Shown here piece by piece: positions 32,392 to 40,122 of a stretch of DNA of 64,000 bases. The notes beneath the pieces are model-generated. The model ran no database searches. It was given only the letters and a program-made list of their open reading frames with translations, and was not told where the DNA came from. Both the position numbers and the translations under genes were made by a program. The DNA comes from Bremerella cremea. GTDB lineage: Bacteria > Planctomycetota > Planctomycetia > Pirellulales > Pirellulaceae. The DNA is taken from positions 62,001-126,000 of the forward strand of contig NZ_QPEX01000010.1 in the NCBI RefSeq assembly GCF_003335505.1, given 5' to 3'. The stretch's first letter is position 1, and every line of letters starts with the position of its first letter.

Positions 32392-35301
32392 ATGTCACCC
32401 ATAGATCGTCGAGAAGATCTACGTGCCGCGATTGACTTTGTTCTGAAGAATCTCCGGTACTGGCTGCTGGACGAAGCTGTCCAATCCTATTACCAAGCCT
32501 GGCTCACGCGTCTGGAAGAAACGGACGAATCGTGTCAGCACCTCAAGCCGCCAGTGCCAGATGAAACACCGCGCGGCCCAACGCAAGAATGGCGTTATCG
32601 GGCGTTTCTCGAACAAGAGTTGGAACAACACATCGCGGCCAGACGCCTCAACGAAAAACAAACAGCCCGGCTGCTGGAAGAGAATCGCCTGCGGGGTCGC
32701 CAGCTGCGGCCATTGATTCGTTTGAGCACGCCTCAGGTCGAACTCGCGGAAGCCCCCAGCGAAGCGGCGACTGAAAAAGATGGGCCCCCAGAGACACCTT
32801 CTGGCGTTCGTTTAATTTCGCTGCTTGAAGCCATTTTGGACCCGCGAAGTTTGCAATACCTGATGATGCTGGGGGGATGCTTGTTGGTATTGGGCTTGGT
32901 CATTTGGTTGGCCACACAGGGCTTCTTCGACAACCCGGTGGTGGTCGCCTCGCTGCTGGCAGGGGGCAACTTGGCGGTGCTTGGGTTAGGGGCGTTTGTC
33001 TTGACTCGCACGCGATTTCAGCTTGCCGGTCGCGGGCTGGCTCTTGTGGCGTGCATGCTGATGCCGTTCCATTTGTGGTTCTACGATGCCCAGGGGCTGA
33101 TTGTGCTGGATGAAGGAGGGCATCTCTGGATACCCGCGTTGGCCATCGCGCTGCTGTACACGGTTTGTGCCCTGCTGATTCGTGACACCTTATTCGTCTA
33201 TGCCGTGGTCGGGGGCGTGACGCTGACCGGGCTGATGATTTTAGGTGACCAAACCGTTGCGCGCTTTTGGGAAGGTGCGGCGGCCTCGACGTTGTTGGTG
33301 GCCTTAGGAGCGGCTGCGATCCACGCCGAGCGGGCTTTCGCGACTGGGGAAGGTGCGTTCTCGCGGCATAAGTTCGGCCTGGCATTCTTTCGCGCCGGTC
33401 ACTGCGTGCTGCTGGCCGGTTTGGTGGTGTTGTTGAACTGGATCGTTTGTGCTTGGACGTATCGCTACGGCCTTTCCGATCTGTGGTTCGAGTGGACGCG
33501 CAGCCCCATTCCTTTTGCCGAGCCTACGTTAGCCACCAGCGGATCGATCAAGCTGCTCGCCCTAGGGCTGACGCTGGGAGCAACCTATCTGTACGGATAT
33601 TCCTATGCAATGGTGCGCCGGCATTGGGGCTGGATCGTCGGGGGAACGGTGACCTTCTTGTGGAGCGAACTGATTCTCGTCGATCTGTTGCCGCTGCCGA
33701 TGTCGGCCAATTTGGTCATGACCATGTTCGCAGCGACGGCGATTCTCTTAAACGGTTTACAGTGGTACATCGTGAGGACCAAGCATGATGACCAGAAGTC
33801 AACGAACGAAGATACATCGATCCTACTCGGTCTGGCGAGTGGCTTGAGCGCGATCTTGGTGGCATTGCCGATTCTGGTAGGCCTGGCCGGGTTTGTGCAA
33901 GCCACATTCAGTGTTTTTGCCCTGCAGGAAATTGGCGGACTTTATGTGCTGGCAACGGCACTCACCACCATCGCCGCTTGGTTCGGCGCACAAGTTCGCC
34001 GGCGGGATACAGGGATCACCAGCAGCGCTTACGCGATCGGCACCGGGGTGTCGGCCTTGCTGCTGGTGTTTGGTTTGTTGTCGTGCGTGGGTCTGACGGC
34101 CTGGGATGTTTCGCTCCCCATCATGCTGCTTGCCCCGTTGGGCATCGCCGTGATGCTCGTCGTAAGTCAACGGCCACTCGCCAGGGCATGGCAATTTGTG
34201 GCGTTTGCAATGGTGACTTTGCTGATTCCGCTAGCCGCTTACGCAAGTACCGTGGGCATCGGAATTCGTGAGCTTCCGATCACCGGTGCTTCGAGCCCGC
34301 TCGTGTTGTCGTTGGTGCTCTTGCAAGCATGCCTCTTCTTCCATTTGATGACCCTACGAACCCAATCAGGGGTGACAACCTATCTGGCTGCCGTTACGGG
34401 CGTAGCTGCATTGTGGCAGACGATGTATTTCTGCCAGTTTTCTGCCCGTCTCTATCTGCTCTGTTTCGGAGGCTTGGGGCTGGCCATTTTGCTGGGGCAG
34501 CGCGTTTTTCTGGTGGAAGAGTCGGAACGTTCTAAGGTGAGTAAGGCGATTGAAGGGACTGGGCACCTGCTGCTAAGCATCTCAGGCGTTGGCTGCTTGC
34601 TGATGAGTTTAAACCAATTGGTTAGCGGCGGGCTATTAGGAAGAACGGTCTTGCTGCAAGCCGGTTTCATCGTTGCCGCGTTATTGGCTGCCTTGTTGCC
34701 GCAGAAACACGAGACACGTCACTGGTATCGTGTGTTGGCCATCGGCCAAGGGTTCATCATGTTCCTGCTGATCACGTTTGGCCTCGACTTAGAAGCTTGG
34801 CAAAAGACCGAGATCTTCCTCACCACGCTGGGCTTGGTCATGTTGGCAGCGGCCCATGTTGGCTGGGCGAAAGAGCAAGATCAGCCTACCGATGGGGTCA
34901 CCTTGGGCCTTGTGCTGGGCAGCTTGCTTTCTGTCGGCCCGGTGGCAATTGGTATGCTGGCTCAGCGTTTTGGTTATTACGAAGCGGCTTCCGCTTGGCA
35001 AGCCGTACACGAGATCGGTGCCCTGACGATTGCGTTGCTGCTGTTAGGTTCTGGCATCCTCTGCCGCTTGCGTGCGACCACCCTAGTAGGCGGCGTCGCC
35101 ACGCTGACTTATGTGGCAACGCTGTTGGTATTCGTCCGCTTGCCCGATCAACTGCAACACATGGCCGTCTATATGATGATTGGCGGAGGGGTTTTCTTTG
35201 GTGTCGCGTTGCTGCTAAGCATCTACCGCGACACCCTGTTGGCGCTGCCAGAACGAGTACGCAATCGGCAGGGACTCTTTCGCGTGTTGACTTGGCGCTA
35301 A
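32392..35301 (+). CDS. Large polytopic membrane protein of unknown function, 969 aa
   Basis: I do not recognise a characterised family. About 150 soluble, helical N-terminal residues (WLLDEAVQSYYQAWLTRLEE; EQELEQHIAARRLNEKQTARLLEEN) are followed by roughly two dozen hydrophobic helices up to the end. The N-terminal part and the paired helices resemble the loosely defined DUF2157-type membrane proteins, but I would not assign it. There are few conserved polar residues inside the membrane parts to suggest transport. It stands alone, 177 bases after the XylR-like regulator, and ends near a hairpin. ATG 32392 follows GAGG at good spacing. Confidence 0.85.
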   Translation: MSPIDRREDLRAAIDFVLKNLRYWLLDEAVQSYYQAWLTRLEETDESCQHLKPPVPDETPRGPTQEWRYRAFLEQELEQHIAARRLNEKQTARLLEENRLRGRQLRPLIRLSTPQVELAEAPSEAATEKDGPPETPSGVRLISLLEAILDPRSLQYLMMLGGCLLVLGLVIWLATQGFFDNPVVVASLLAGGNLAVLGLGAFVLTRTRFQLAGRGLALVACMLMPFHLWFYDAQGLIVLDEGGHLWIPALAIALLYTVCALLIRDTLFVYAVVGGVTLTGLMILGDQTVARFWEGAAASTLLVALGAAAIHAERAFATGEGAFSRHKFGLAFFRAGHCVLLAGLVVLLNWIVCAWTYRYGLSDLWFEWTRSPIPFAEPTLATSGSIKLLALGLTLGATYLYGYSYAMVRRHWGWIVGGTVTFLWSELILVDLLPLPMSANLVMTMFAATAILLNGLQWYIVRTKHDDQKSTNEDTSILLGLASGLSAILVALPILVGLAGFVQATFSVFALQEIGGLYVLATALTTIAAWFGAQVRRRDTGITSSAYAIGTGVSALLLVFGLLSCVGLTAWDVSLPIMLLAPLGIAVMLVVSQRPLARAWQFVAFAMVTLLIPLAAYASTVGIGIRELPITGASSPLVLSLVLLQACLFFHLMTLRTQSGVTTYLAAVTGVAALWQTMYFCQFSARLYLLCFGGLGLAILLGQRVFLVEESERSKVSKAIEGTGHLLLSISGVGCLLMSLNQLVSGGLLGRTVLLQAGFIVAALLAALLPQKHETRHWYRVLAIGQGFIMFLLITFGLDLEAWQKTEIFLTTLGLVMLAAAHVGWAKEQDQPTDGVTLGLVLGSLLSVGPVAIGMLAQRFGYYEAASAWQAVHEIGALTIALLLLGSGILCRLRATTLVGGVATLTYVATLLVFVRLPDQLQHMAVYMMIGGGVFFGVALLLSIYRDTLLALPERVRNRQGLFRVLTWR

Positions 35302-35325
35302 GTTGCCGCCCAGTGAATTCCCCTG

Positions 35326-35368
35326 ACCAGCCGACCGAGCCAAGTGCTTTGTCGGCTGGTTGGTGTTT
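35326..35368 (+). terminator. Terminator between convergent genes
   Basis: ACCAGCCGAC and GTCGGCTGGT form a perfect 10-bp stem with a 15-base loop, followed by TGGTGTTTT. It serves the 969-residue membrane protein gene and lies just before the stop of the MFS gene on the other strand. Confidence 0.65.
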
Positions 35369-35377
35369 TACCACTCG

Positions 35378-36679
35378 TTAAGTGGCACCCTCAACGGCTG
35401 GAGTGACGGCCGAGCGGGTCTCGAGCACTTGGAAGTAACGCCAAGCGATCCCCAAGCAAACCACCGAGACCCCCACCGTAAACCAGCAAAACATAAGAAA
35501 GAACTGCAGAAAGCTATCGGTCGTCGAAACCAGATCTTTAGCGAACATTACCCCGACATATCCCAGGTACCCAATCGCATCGGCCACGTACATCAAGTAG
35601 CCCAAGTTGCCTCGCTCGCGTGTCATTGCCAGCAACCGTTCAAACACCGTGGTATGCACAGCCACGTAGGGTAAATAAAGGCCGAAACCAATCAACACCA
35701 TGAAGGTAAACGGATCCATGGCGCCTTGCTGCTGAGTGAACAAGGTCATGGTAATCACCAATAAGCCAAGCCCACAGATACCGAGCGACACGAAAAAGGC
35801 CAGACGATTATTGCGGATCAGCACGGCCAGTCCGTTGACGAGCGTGATTCCTAAGGCGACGATCATTTCGGAACGGGTGAAGATTTGGGCATCGGGCTTG
35901 GTTCCCAAACCATTCCACAGTTCCACCGCAAAGTCGGCCCTTACGCTTCGAATGATGGTAACCAACAAGAAGATGGCAACCACCATCGACAAGCCCAGCC
36001 CGTACTTTTGAAACAAGGCCCAACGCTCTTGACTGGTCATTTCGTGACGGGCAGAACGAGCGGCGATGTCATCTTCATCCGGTGGGGGAACTTTCGCCAG
36101 TACGGCTACTGAAATCACAAGCGGCACCAGAAAGATCAGCCCCGAAACAAACGGCATCCAGTCTTCTGGTACGCCTTGATCGAGCACCCACTTACCGACC
36201 GACTTGGTCACCCCATCGGCCAAAATAAAACTGGCACACAGCCCGGCGACCAGGGCCTCGGTCAGGCGTCTGCCTTCTAAGAAGCCGAGCACCAACCCAA
36301 ACACCATGCCCAAGGCCAAGCCGTTCACAAACAGGCCAACCGCGTTATAGGGACGAGGTAAAATCCCAAACACAGCTAAACCAAGTTCCGCAACCCCGAT
36401 CAGCCCTAGCAGAGCCACTGCTCGTCGATTGGCTGGCATCTCGGAGATGACCTTGATGCCGATAAACTTCGAGATCATGTAGCCGATGACCTGGATCGAG
36501 ACGATCATCGTCTTGAAGCCGATGCCGTTAAACTCACTTCCTTCATACGTGGCTACAGTAAACGGCTTACGAAAGCCGTACATGCAGAAGTAAGTGCCAA
36601 ACGCTGCTAAGACAGCAATGAAAGCCCAATAGGGCTCGGTCTTTCGGCTTGTCGTCGGTGCAATGGAATCGGTAGTCAT
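35378..36679 (-). CDS. MFS-type transporter, DUF5690 family, 433 aa
   Basis: A 12-helix inner-membrane transporter of the major facilitator fold. The start WAFIAVLAAFGTYFCMYGFRKPFTVATYEG is typical of the DUF5690 group, whose substrates are not established to my knowledge. I chose ATG 36679 because the longer frame from 36802 adds a polar stretch that looks untranslated. It is the last gene of a minus-strand unit behind PhnX (180-base gap with a terminator-like hairpin between, so it may have its own promoter as well). Neighbours suggest an organophosphonate or its breakdown product as substrate; this is inference. Confidence 0.88.
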   Translation of the reverse strand: MTTDSIAPTTSRKTEPYWAFIAVLAAFGTYFCMYGFRKPFTVATYEGSEFNGIGFKTMIVSIQVIGYMISKFIGIKVISEMPANRRAVALLGLIGVAELGLAVFGILPRPYNAVGLFVNGLALGMVFGLVLGFLEGRRLTEALVAGLCASFILADGVTKSVGKWVLDQGVPEDWMPFVSGLIFLVPLVISVAVLAKVPPPDEDDIAARSARHEMTSQERWALFQKYGLGLSMVVAIFLLVTIIRSVRADFAVELWNGLGTKPDAQIFTRSEMIVALGITLVNGLAVLIRNNRLAFFVSLGICGLGLLVITMTLFTQQQGAMDPFTFMVLIGFGLYLPYVAVHTTVFERLLAMTRERGNLGYLMYVADAIGYLGYVGVMFAKDLVSTTDSFLQFFLMFCWFTVGVSVVCLGIAWRYFQVLETRSAVTPAVEGAT

Positions 36680-36850
36680 GGGAAATCGCTTCACCCTAGC
36701 GTTTGTTCGAGCGAGCCCCACAGATCGGTTGCCACGCCGGTAGGCACTTCGCGCAGCCGAATCGGCCCCCGTCAACGCTGGTTCAGCGCAGCAGAACACC
36801 AACCAATTGCTAACCGATCAATTGGGAACACTCTTAGGTTCCGTACCGAG

Positions 36851-36870
36851 AAAAAAGGCCTACGGCTTTT
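36851..36870 (-). terminator. Terminator overlapping the phnX stop codon
   Basis: On the minus strand AAAAGCC pairs with GGCCTTTT around a 3-base loop that carries the TAG stop, and continues as a run of T. Such a hairpin should reduce, though perhaps not abolish, read-through into the MFS gene. Confidence 0.65.
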
Positions 36871-37675
36871 CGCCAGAGGCCAGACGAAGATTGATTTGAT
36901 CGATCACGCCGGGAAGCTCGTCGATGGCCATGATCGTGAAGTGGCTGCCAGCCTCTTCGAAGGCTTGTTTCGTGTTTTGCAAGGTCGCTTCCCGCTCGCT
37001 CGCGGAAAGGGCTGCGAGTTCTTCCCGCGAGAGGCCGGTAATGCTGCTGCTGTTGCAGACACCAACCGTCCAGCAAGGGGCGTTTCGTCCAGCGGCAATG
37101 TCGGCGAGGGTATCCCCGATCTTCACCACAGCCGCCGGTGGATAGACCCCCACGCGACGCATGACTTCATAAATCATCCATGGTGCCGGACGCCCTTGAG
37201 GGACATCGTCGGCGCCGACGTTGGCATCCAGTTCGAAGCCAGCGTTCTTCGCCGCCGCAGAGACCAAATCGAGCGCGGCTTGAAAGTAGCCGGTGGTGCC
37301 CCCCAGTTTGATTTGTCGCGAACGCAACTCAGTGGCAACCGTTAGGACGTTGGGAATCAAGTCGCAATGTTGTTCGAGAGCCTGCATTTGAAACGGCATG
37401 AACTCGTGATACATCGTGTCGACATCTTGTTCGGTCCATGGCTGCCCCTTCGCCGCTAGCCAACGCTCGGCCACGCCGGGCATTTGCAGCATCGTGATCA
37501 GGTGGTCTCGTTTGTGTAACCCCATGGGTGCTCGCGCTTCCGCATCGGTCACGGTGACTCCTTGCCCTGCAAACACCTGTTTGAAGGCTGCTGCGGGCGC
37601 GCGTGAACCGAAGTCGATCGTGGTACCGGCCCAGTCGAAAACAACCAATTGGACAGAAGCTGGGGAATAAGACAT
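36860..37675 (-). CDS. phnX: Phosphonoacetaldehyde hydrolase PhnX, 271 aa
   Basis: PhnX is a HAD-family enzyme that cleaves the C-P bond of phosphonoacetaldehyde to acetaldehyde and phosphate through a Schiff base. The nucleophile Asp14 (VVFDWAGTT) and the Schiff-base lysine Lys55 (MGLHKRDH) are both present at the positions of the Bacillus cereus enzyme (Asp12, Lys53). GGTTGYF and VKIGDTLADIAAGRNA give the remaining HAD motifs. The length is normal. The usual partner PhnW (2-aminoethylphosphonate transaminase) is not in this cluster; instead an iron-type alcohol dehydrogenase gene lies 47 bases upstream. Confidence 0.96.
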   Translation of the reverse strand: MSYSPASVQLVVFDWAGTTIDFGSRAPAAAFKQVFAGQGVTVTDAEARAPMGLHKRDHLITMLQMPGVAERWLAAKGQPWTEQDVDTMYHEFMPFQMQALEQHCDLIPNVLTVATELRSRQIKLGGTTGYFQAALDLVSAAAKNAGFELDANVGADDVPQGRPAPWMIYEVMRRVGVYPPAAVVKIGDTLADIAAGRNAPCWTVGVCNSSSITGLSREELAALSASEREATLQNTKQAFEEAGSHFTIMAIDELPGVIDQINLRLASGEKP

Positions 37676-37722
37676 AAGAAACTTGAAACCGATTTCAGGG
37701 ACAGCGAACCATAGACAATGCG

Positions 37723-38946
37723 TTACGAACTAGTGGCCGCCCGATTGAGCGAAGCCGTCTTAGTCTGGCGGCCCCGTAACAAGGCGACCAGTTGCTCTTG
37801 ATGAGCACGGCGGGGGTTATTGGCGAGGCGTTCTAGATTCACACGACGGGTGATCGCGCGAATCTGATCGTCGTTGGTGATGCCTGCCGCCGCCAACGTT
37901 GGGTAACCGTTGATGTTTTGGATCCATCGTTCCACGTTTTCACAAGCCGTTTCGACATCCGTTGCGTCGAGAAGTTGCAGAACGAGAGCGAGCCGGTTTC
38001 GCACGTGTTGCACGCCGCGTGGATCGGTGCAATCTTCTTCCGTGATTTCGTAATTGAATGCCAGCACACTGCTGAGCGTGGTGGCAACGGCTAACCCGTG
38101 CGGAATTCCATAGTCCGAGGTCAGGGCGTAGGAAATCGCGTGGGGTAAGGTCGTTTTGCTAACGTTGATCGCTTTACCGGCCAGGTGAGCGGCCTGACAC
38201 ATCGCGCCGCGCGACCGTGGCGTTGCCCGGTGGGTTGCTTCGGCTAGGTTGTTTTTCGCCAAACGCGCGGCTTCGACGGCATAGCCAATCGACTCGTCGG
38301 TCGCTCCGACAGCCCAGATTGATTCGATCGCCTGGCAAAAGGCATCTAACCCGGTGGCAGCCGTCAGTGGAGCGGGAACGCTGTAGGTAAGTTGCGAGTC
38401 GATCATTGCCCAGCGTGGAAGCAAACAAGACGCAGCGATCGAATACTTTTGCCCATCCACATACACCACGGCAAAGTGGGTGGCCTCGCTTCCCGTACCG
38501 GCAGTGGTCGGAATCGCGACGACCGGAATGCTCCCTTCCGGAAATGGGAGTCCTTTCAGGGCAATCTGCCGAGGCGACGATGGATGCCGCTGCATCGCGC
38601 CGATCATCTTTGCCACGTCGAGCGCCGTTCCTCCGCCGAAGGCAACGATTAGATCGGGCTTGGCCACTCGACAAAGGGCCACACCACGCTCGACGTCTTC
38701 GATTTTCGGATTGGGTTCAAAGTTGCTGAATCGTGTGACATGAACCGACTGCAAGTCGTTTTTGAGCACGGTGCCTGCGCCGGAATGTTCCCAGGCGATC
38801 TCATCGACCACGAGAAAAATCTGGCGTGCCCTTGCCTCGCGCAAGATTTGGCCCAACTTGGCCAAGGCACCTTCTTCCATGATCACAGATTGTTCTTCAG
38901 CGGACGAATTCAATTCGGTTTCCTTGGGGCTTTCGCTGGTCGGCAA
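37723..38946 (-). CDS. Iron-type alcohol dehydrogenase associated with phosphonate metabolism, 407 aa
   Basis: A group III (iron-containing) alcohol dehydrogenase. The NAD(P) loop AFGGGTALDVAK and PTTAGTGSEAT are clear. Usual metal ligands are Asp, His, His, His; here they are Asp201, Gln205 (GLDAFCQAIES), His269 and His283, so the second ligand is glutamine. The protein resembles the phosphonate-linked subgroup that interconverts phosphonoacetaldehyde and 2-hydroxyethylphosphonate. Its gene is directly upstream of phnX, suggesting that it supplies phosphonoacetaldehyde. The start is a TTG at 38946, 9 bases after an in-frame stop; no better in-frame start exists before residue 23. Direction of the reaction and the metal are not shown by sequence. 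Confidence 0.87.
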   Translation of the reverse strand: MPTSESPKETELNSSAEEQSVIMEEGALAKLGQILREARARQIFLVVDEIAWEHSGAGTVLKNDLQSVHVTRFSNFEPNPKIEDVERGVALCRVAKPDLIVAFGGGTALDVAKMIGAMQRHPSSPRQIALKGLPFPEGSIPVVAIPTTAGTGSEATHFAVVYVDGQKYSIAASCLLPRWAMIDSQLTYSVPAPLTAATGLDAFCQAIESIWAVGATDESIGYAVEAARLAKNNLAEATHRATPRSRGAMCQAAHLAGKAINVSKTTLPHAISYALTSDYGIPHGLAVATTLSSVLAFNYEITEEDCTDPRGVQHVRNRLALVLQLLDATDVETACENVERWIQNINGYPTLAAAGITNDDQIRAITRRVNLERLANNPRRAHQEQLVALLRGRQTKTASLNRAATSS

Positions 38947-39278
38947 CGCATCTTCTCAAAGCGTGATCTCGCACATCAAGTTTCCTCCACTCGGCGTGCA
39001 ACTTGGCAGACGCTTGGTGCGAATCGTATCGCTTGCAAGAGGACGGAAACTTAAGTGAGCCGTATTCTCAAGCAGTGTTTCCTAGAAGTCAACACAATTG
39101 ACGTTAAGTCAACGTGAAGATTTAATCACCAACAGATGAATGCCGGGAGCGATGGCTCCTGACTTCACTGGCGGTATAGGTTGAAACGCCAGCAGATATC
39201 GCACGGCACCTGGCAAAAGGGCAAACGCGACAATCAAGAAGAGATTTGCGTGAAGCAAAGCCGAGCAATCAAATGCGA
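38947..39278. other. 332-base control region of the phosphonate operon
   Basis: No convincing gene lies here. The region carries the spaced GTCAA/TTGAC repeats at 39088-39112 and a weak -35/-10 pair (TTGACT, then AGAATA after 18 bases) leading toward the dehydrogenase gene. Confidence 0.5.
39088..39112. promoter_or_regulatory. Three phased half-sites, likely operator
   Basis: GTCAA, TTGAC and GTCAA follow each other with exactly 5 bases between, so the half-sites repeat every 10 bases on one face of the helix and form two overlapping inverted repeats. The site lies about 140 bases upstream of the dehydrogenase gene. The XRE-cupin protein encoded next door is the likely binder (inference). 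Confidence 0.5.
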
Positions 39279-39842
39279 TTATGCCTGAGGCGATTGAAAA
39301 ACGCACAGCACCACGGCTGCGGTTTTGTAGGCGTTGATTAAGCGATGAGGAACGCTGGCATCGAAGTAGAGACTATCCCCAGCTTGCAGTTCGATCCGAT
39401 CGTTGTCGTATTCAAAGTCGACTTGCCCCGATTGGACCAAGAGAAACTCCTCGCCCACATGCGCAAGCGACTCTTCGCGGGCGATGCCTGGGGGAATAGT
39501 AATCAGAAACGGATCCATCGAACGCGACTTGCGCCGATGGGCGAGCGACTGGTAAACGGACGTGTTCTCTGGCGATTGGTCTCGCTCGACCACTTTTCGT
39601 TCGTGACTACGGACGATGGTCAAGGCAGGCTTTTCGTCAAGACCTTCGACCAGCTTGGAAGTCGTGATGCCCAGGGCTCGCGCGATCTCTGCCAACGCAG
39701 GCAGCGACGGCGTGACACGAAAGTTCTCGACCTTGGAAAGCCAACTTCGCGTTAGCCCGGTGCGCGAGGCCACCTCTTCCAGCGTTAGCCGCTGATCAAT
39801 TCGAAGCGCACGAATTCTTTCTGCCAGTTCCACTAAGTTCAT
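39279..39842 (-). CDS. XRE-family regulator with a cupin sensor domain, 187 aa
   Basis: Residues 5-65 form a helix-turn-helix of the XRE type ([22 protein letters not shown]), and residues about 105-187 are a cupin ([39 protein letters not shown]) that would bind a small effector. Such regulators often control small operons beside them. Here the phosphonate genes follow on the same strand after 332 bases. I chose ATG 39842 because the domain starts there and a good -10 box ends only 6 bases upstream, which would make longer starts (39911 and the ATG between) untranscribed from that promoter. The mRNA may be leaderless. Confidence 0.88.
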   Translation of the reverse strand: MNLVELAERIRALRIDQRLTLEEVASRTGLTRSWLSKVENFRVTPSLPALAEIARALGITTSKLVEGLDEKPALTIVRSHERKVVERDQSPENTSVYQSLAHRRKSRSMDPFLITIPPGIAREESLAHVGEEFLLVQSGQVDFEYDNDRIELQAGDSLYFDASVPHRLINAYKTAAVVLCVFQSPQA

Positions 39843-39848
39843 CGGGAT

Positions 39849-39876
39849 ATTATAGGCACGACGCATAAATGCACAA
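39849..39876 (-). promoter_or_regulatory. Promoter of the XRE-cupin gene, likely leaderless
   Basis: On the minus strand TTGTGC, a 16-base spacer and a perfect TATAAT are present. The -10 box ends 6 bases before ATG 39842, so transcription would begin at or next to the A of the start codon. Confidence 0.55.
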
Positions 39877-40122
39877 CGATCGTCTGTTTTACTTAGACAG
39901 CGGCGTTCCATTCGTCATAGCCGGGGCTCCCTTTCGTCTGTAAATTGCGGGCACTGCCGTCGCCCCCGAATACCAAGAAAGCTTGACGCAAGACTATTTA
40001 TTAGGGATATTTAATTGTCCTTCCACTGCCGTTAGGCGTATTCAGTTCCCCCCGCCCTACTTCCGCTAATCCCCAAACCTCCTGGCCTGCTCAGCGTCAG
40101 TTGTCTTCGATAGGAAACGCCC

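Noticed and set aside
39109..39306. 65-codon hydrophobic ORF on the minus strand, start GTG, in the phosphonate control region
   Set aside because: It overlaps the end of the XRE-cupin gene, lacks a ribosome site and runs through the phased operator-like repeats. A small membrane protein cannot be excluded, but the evidence is weaker than for a control region.
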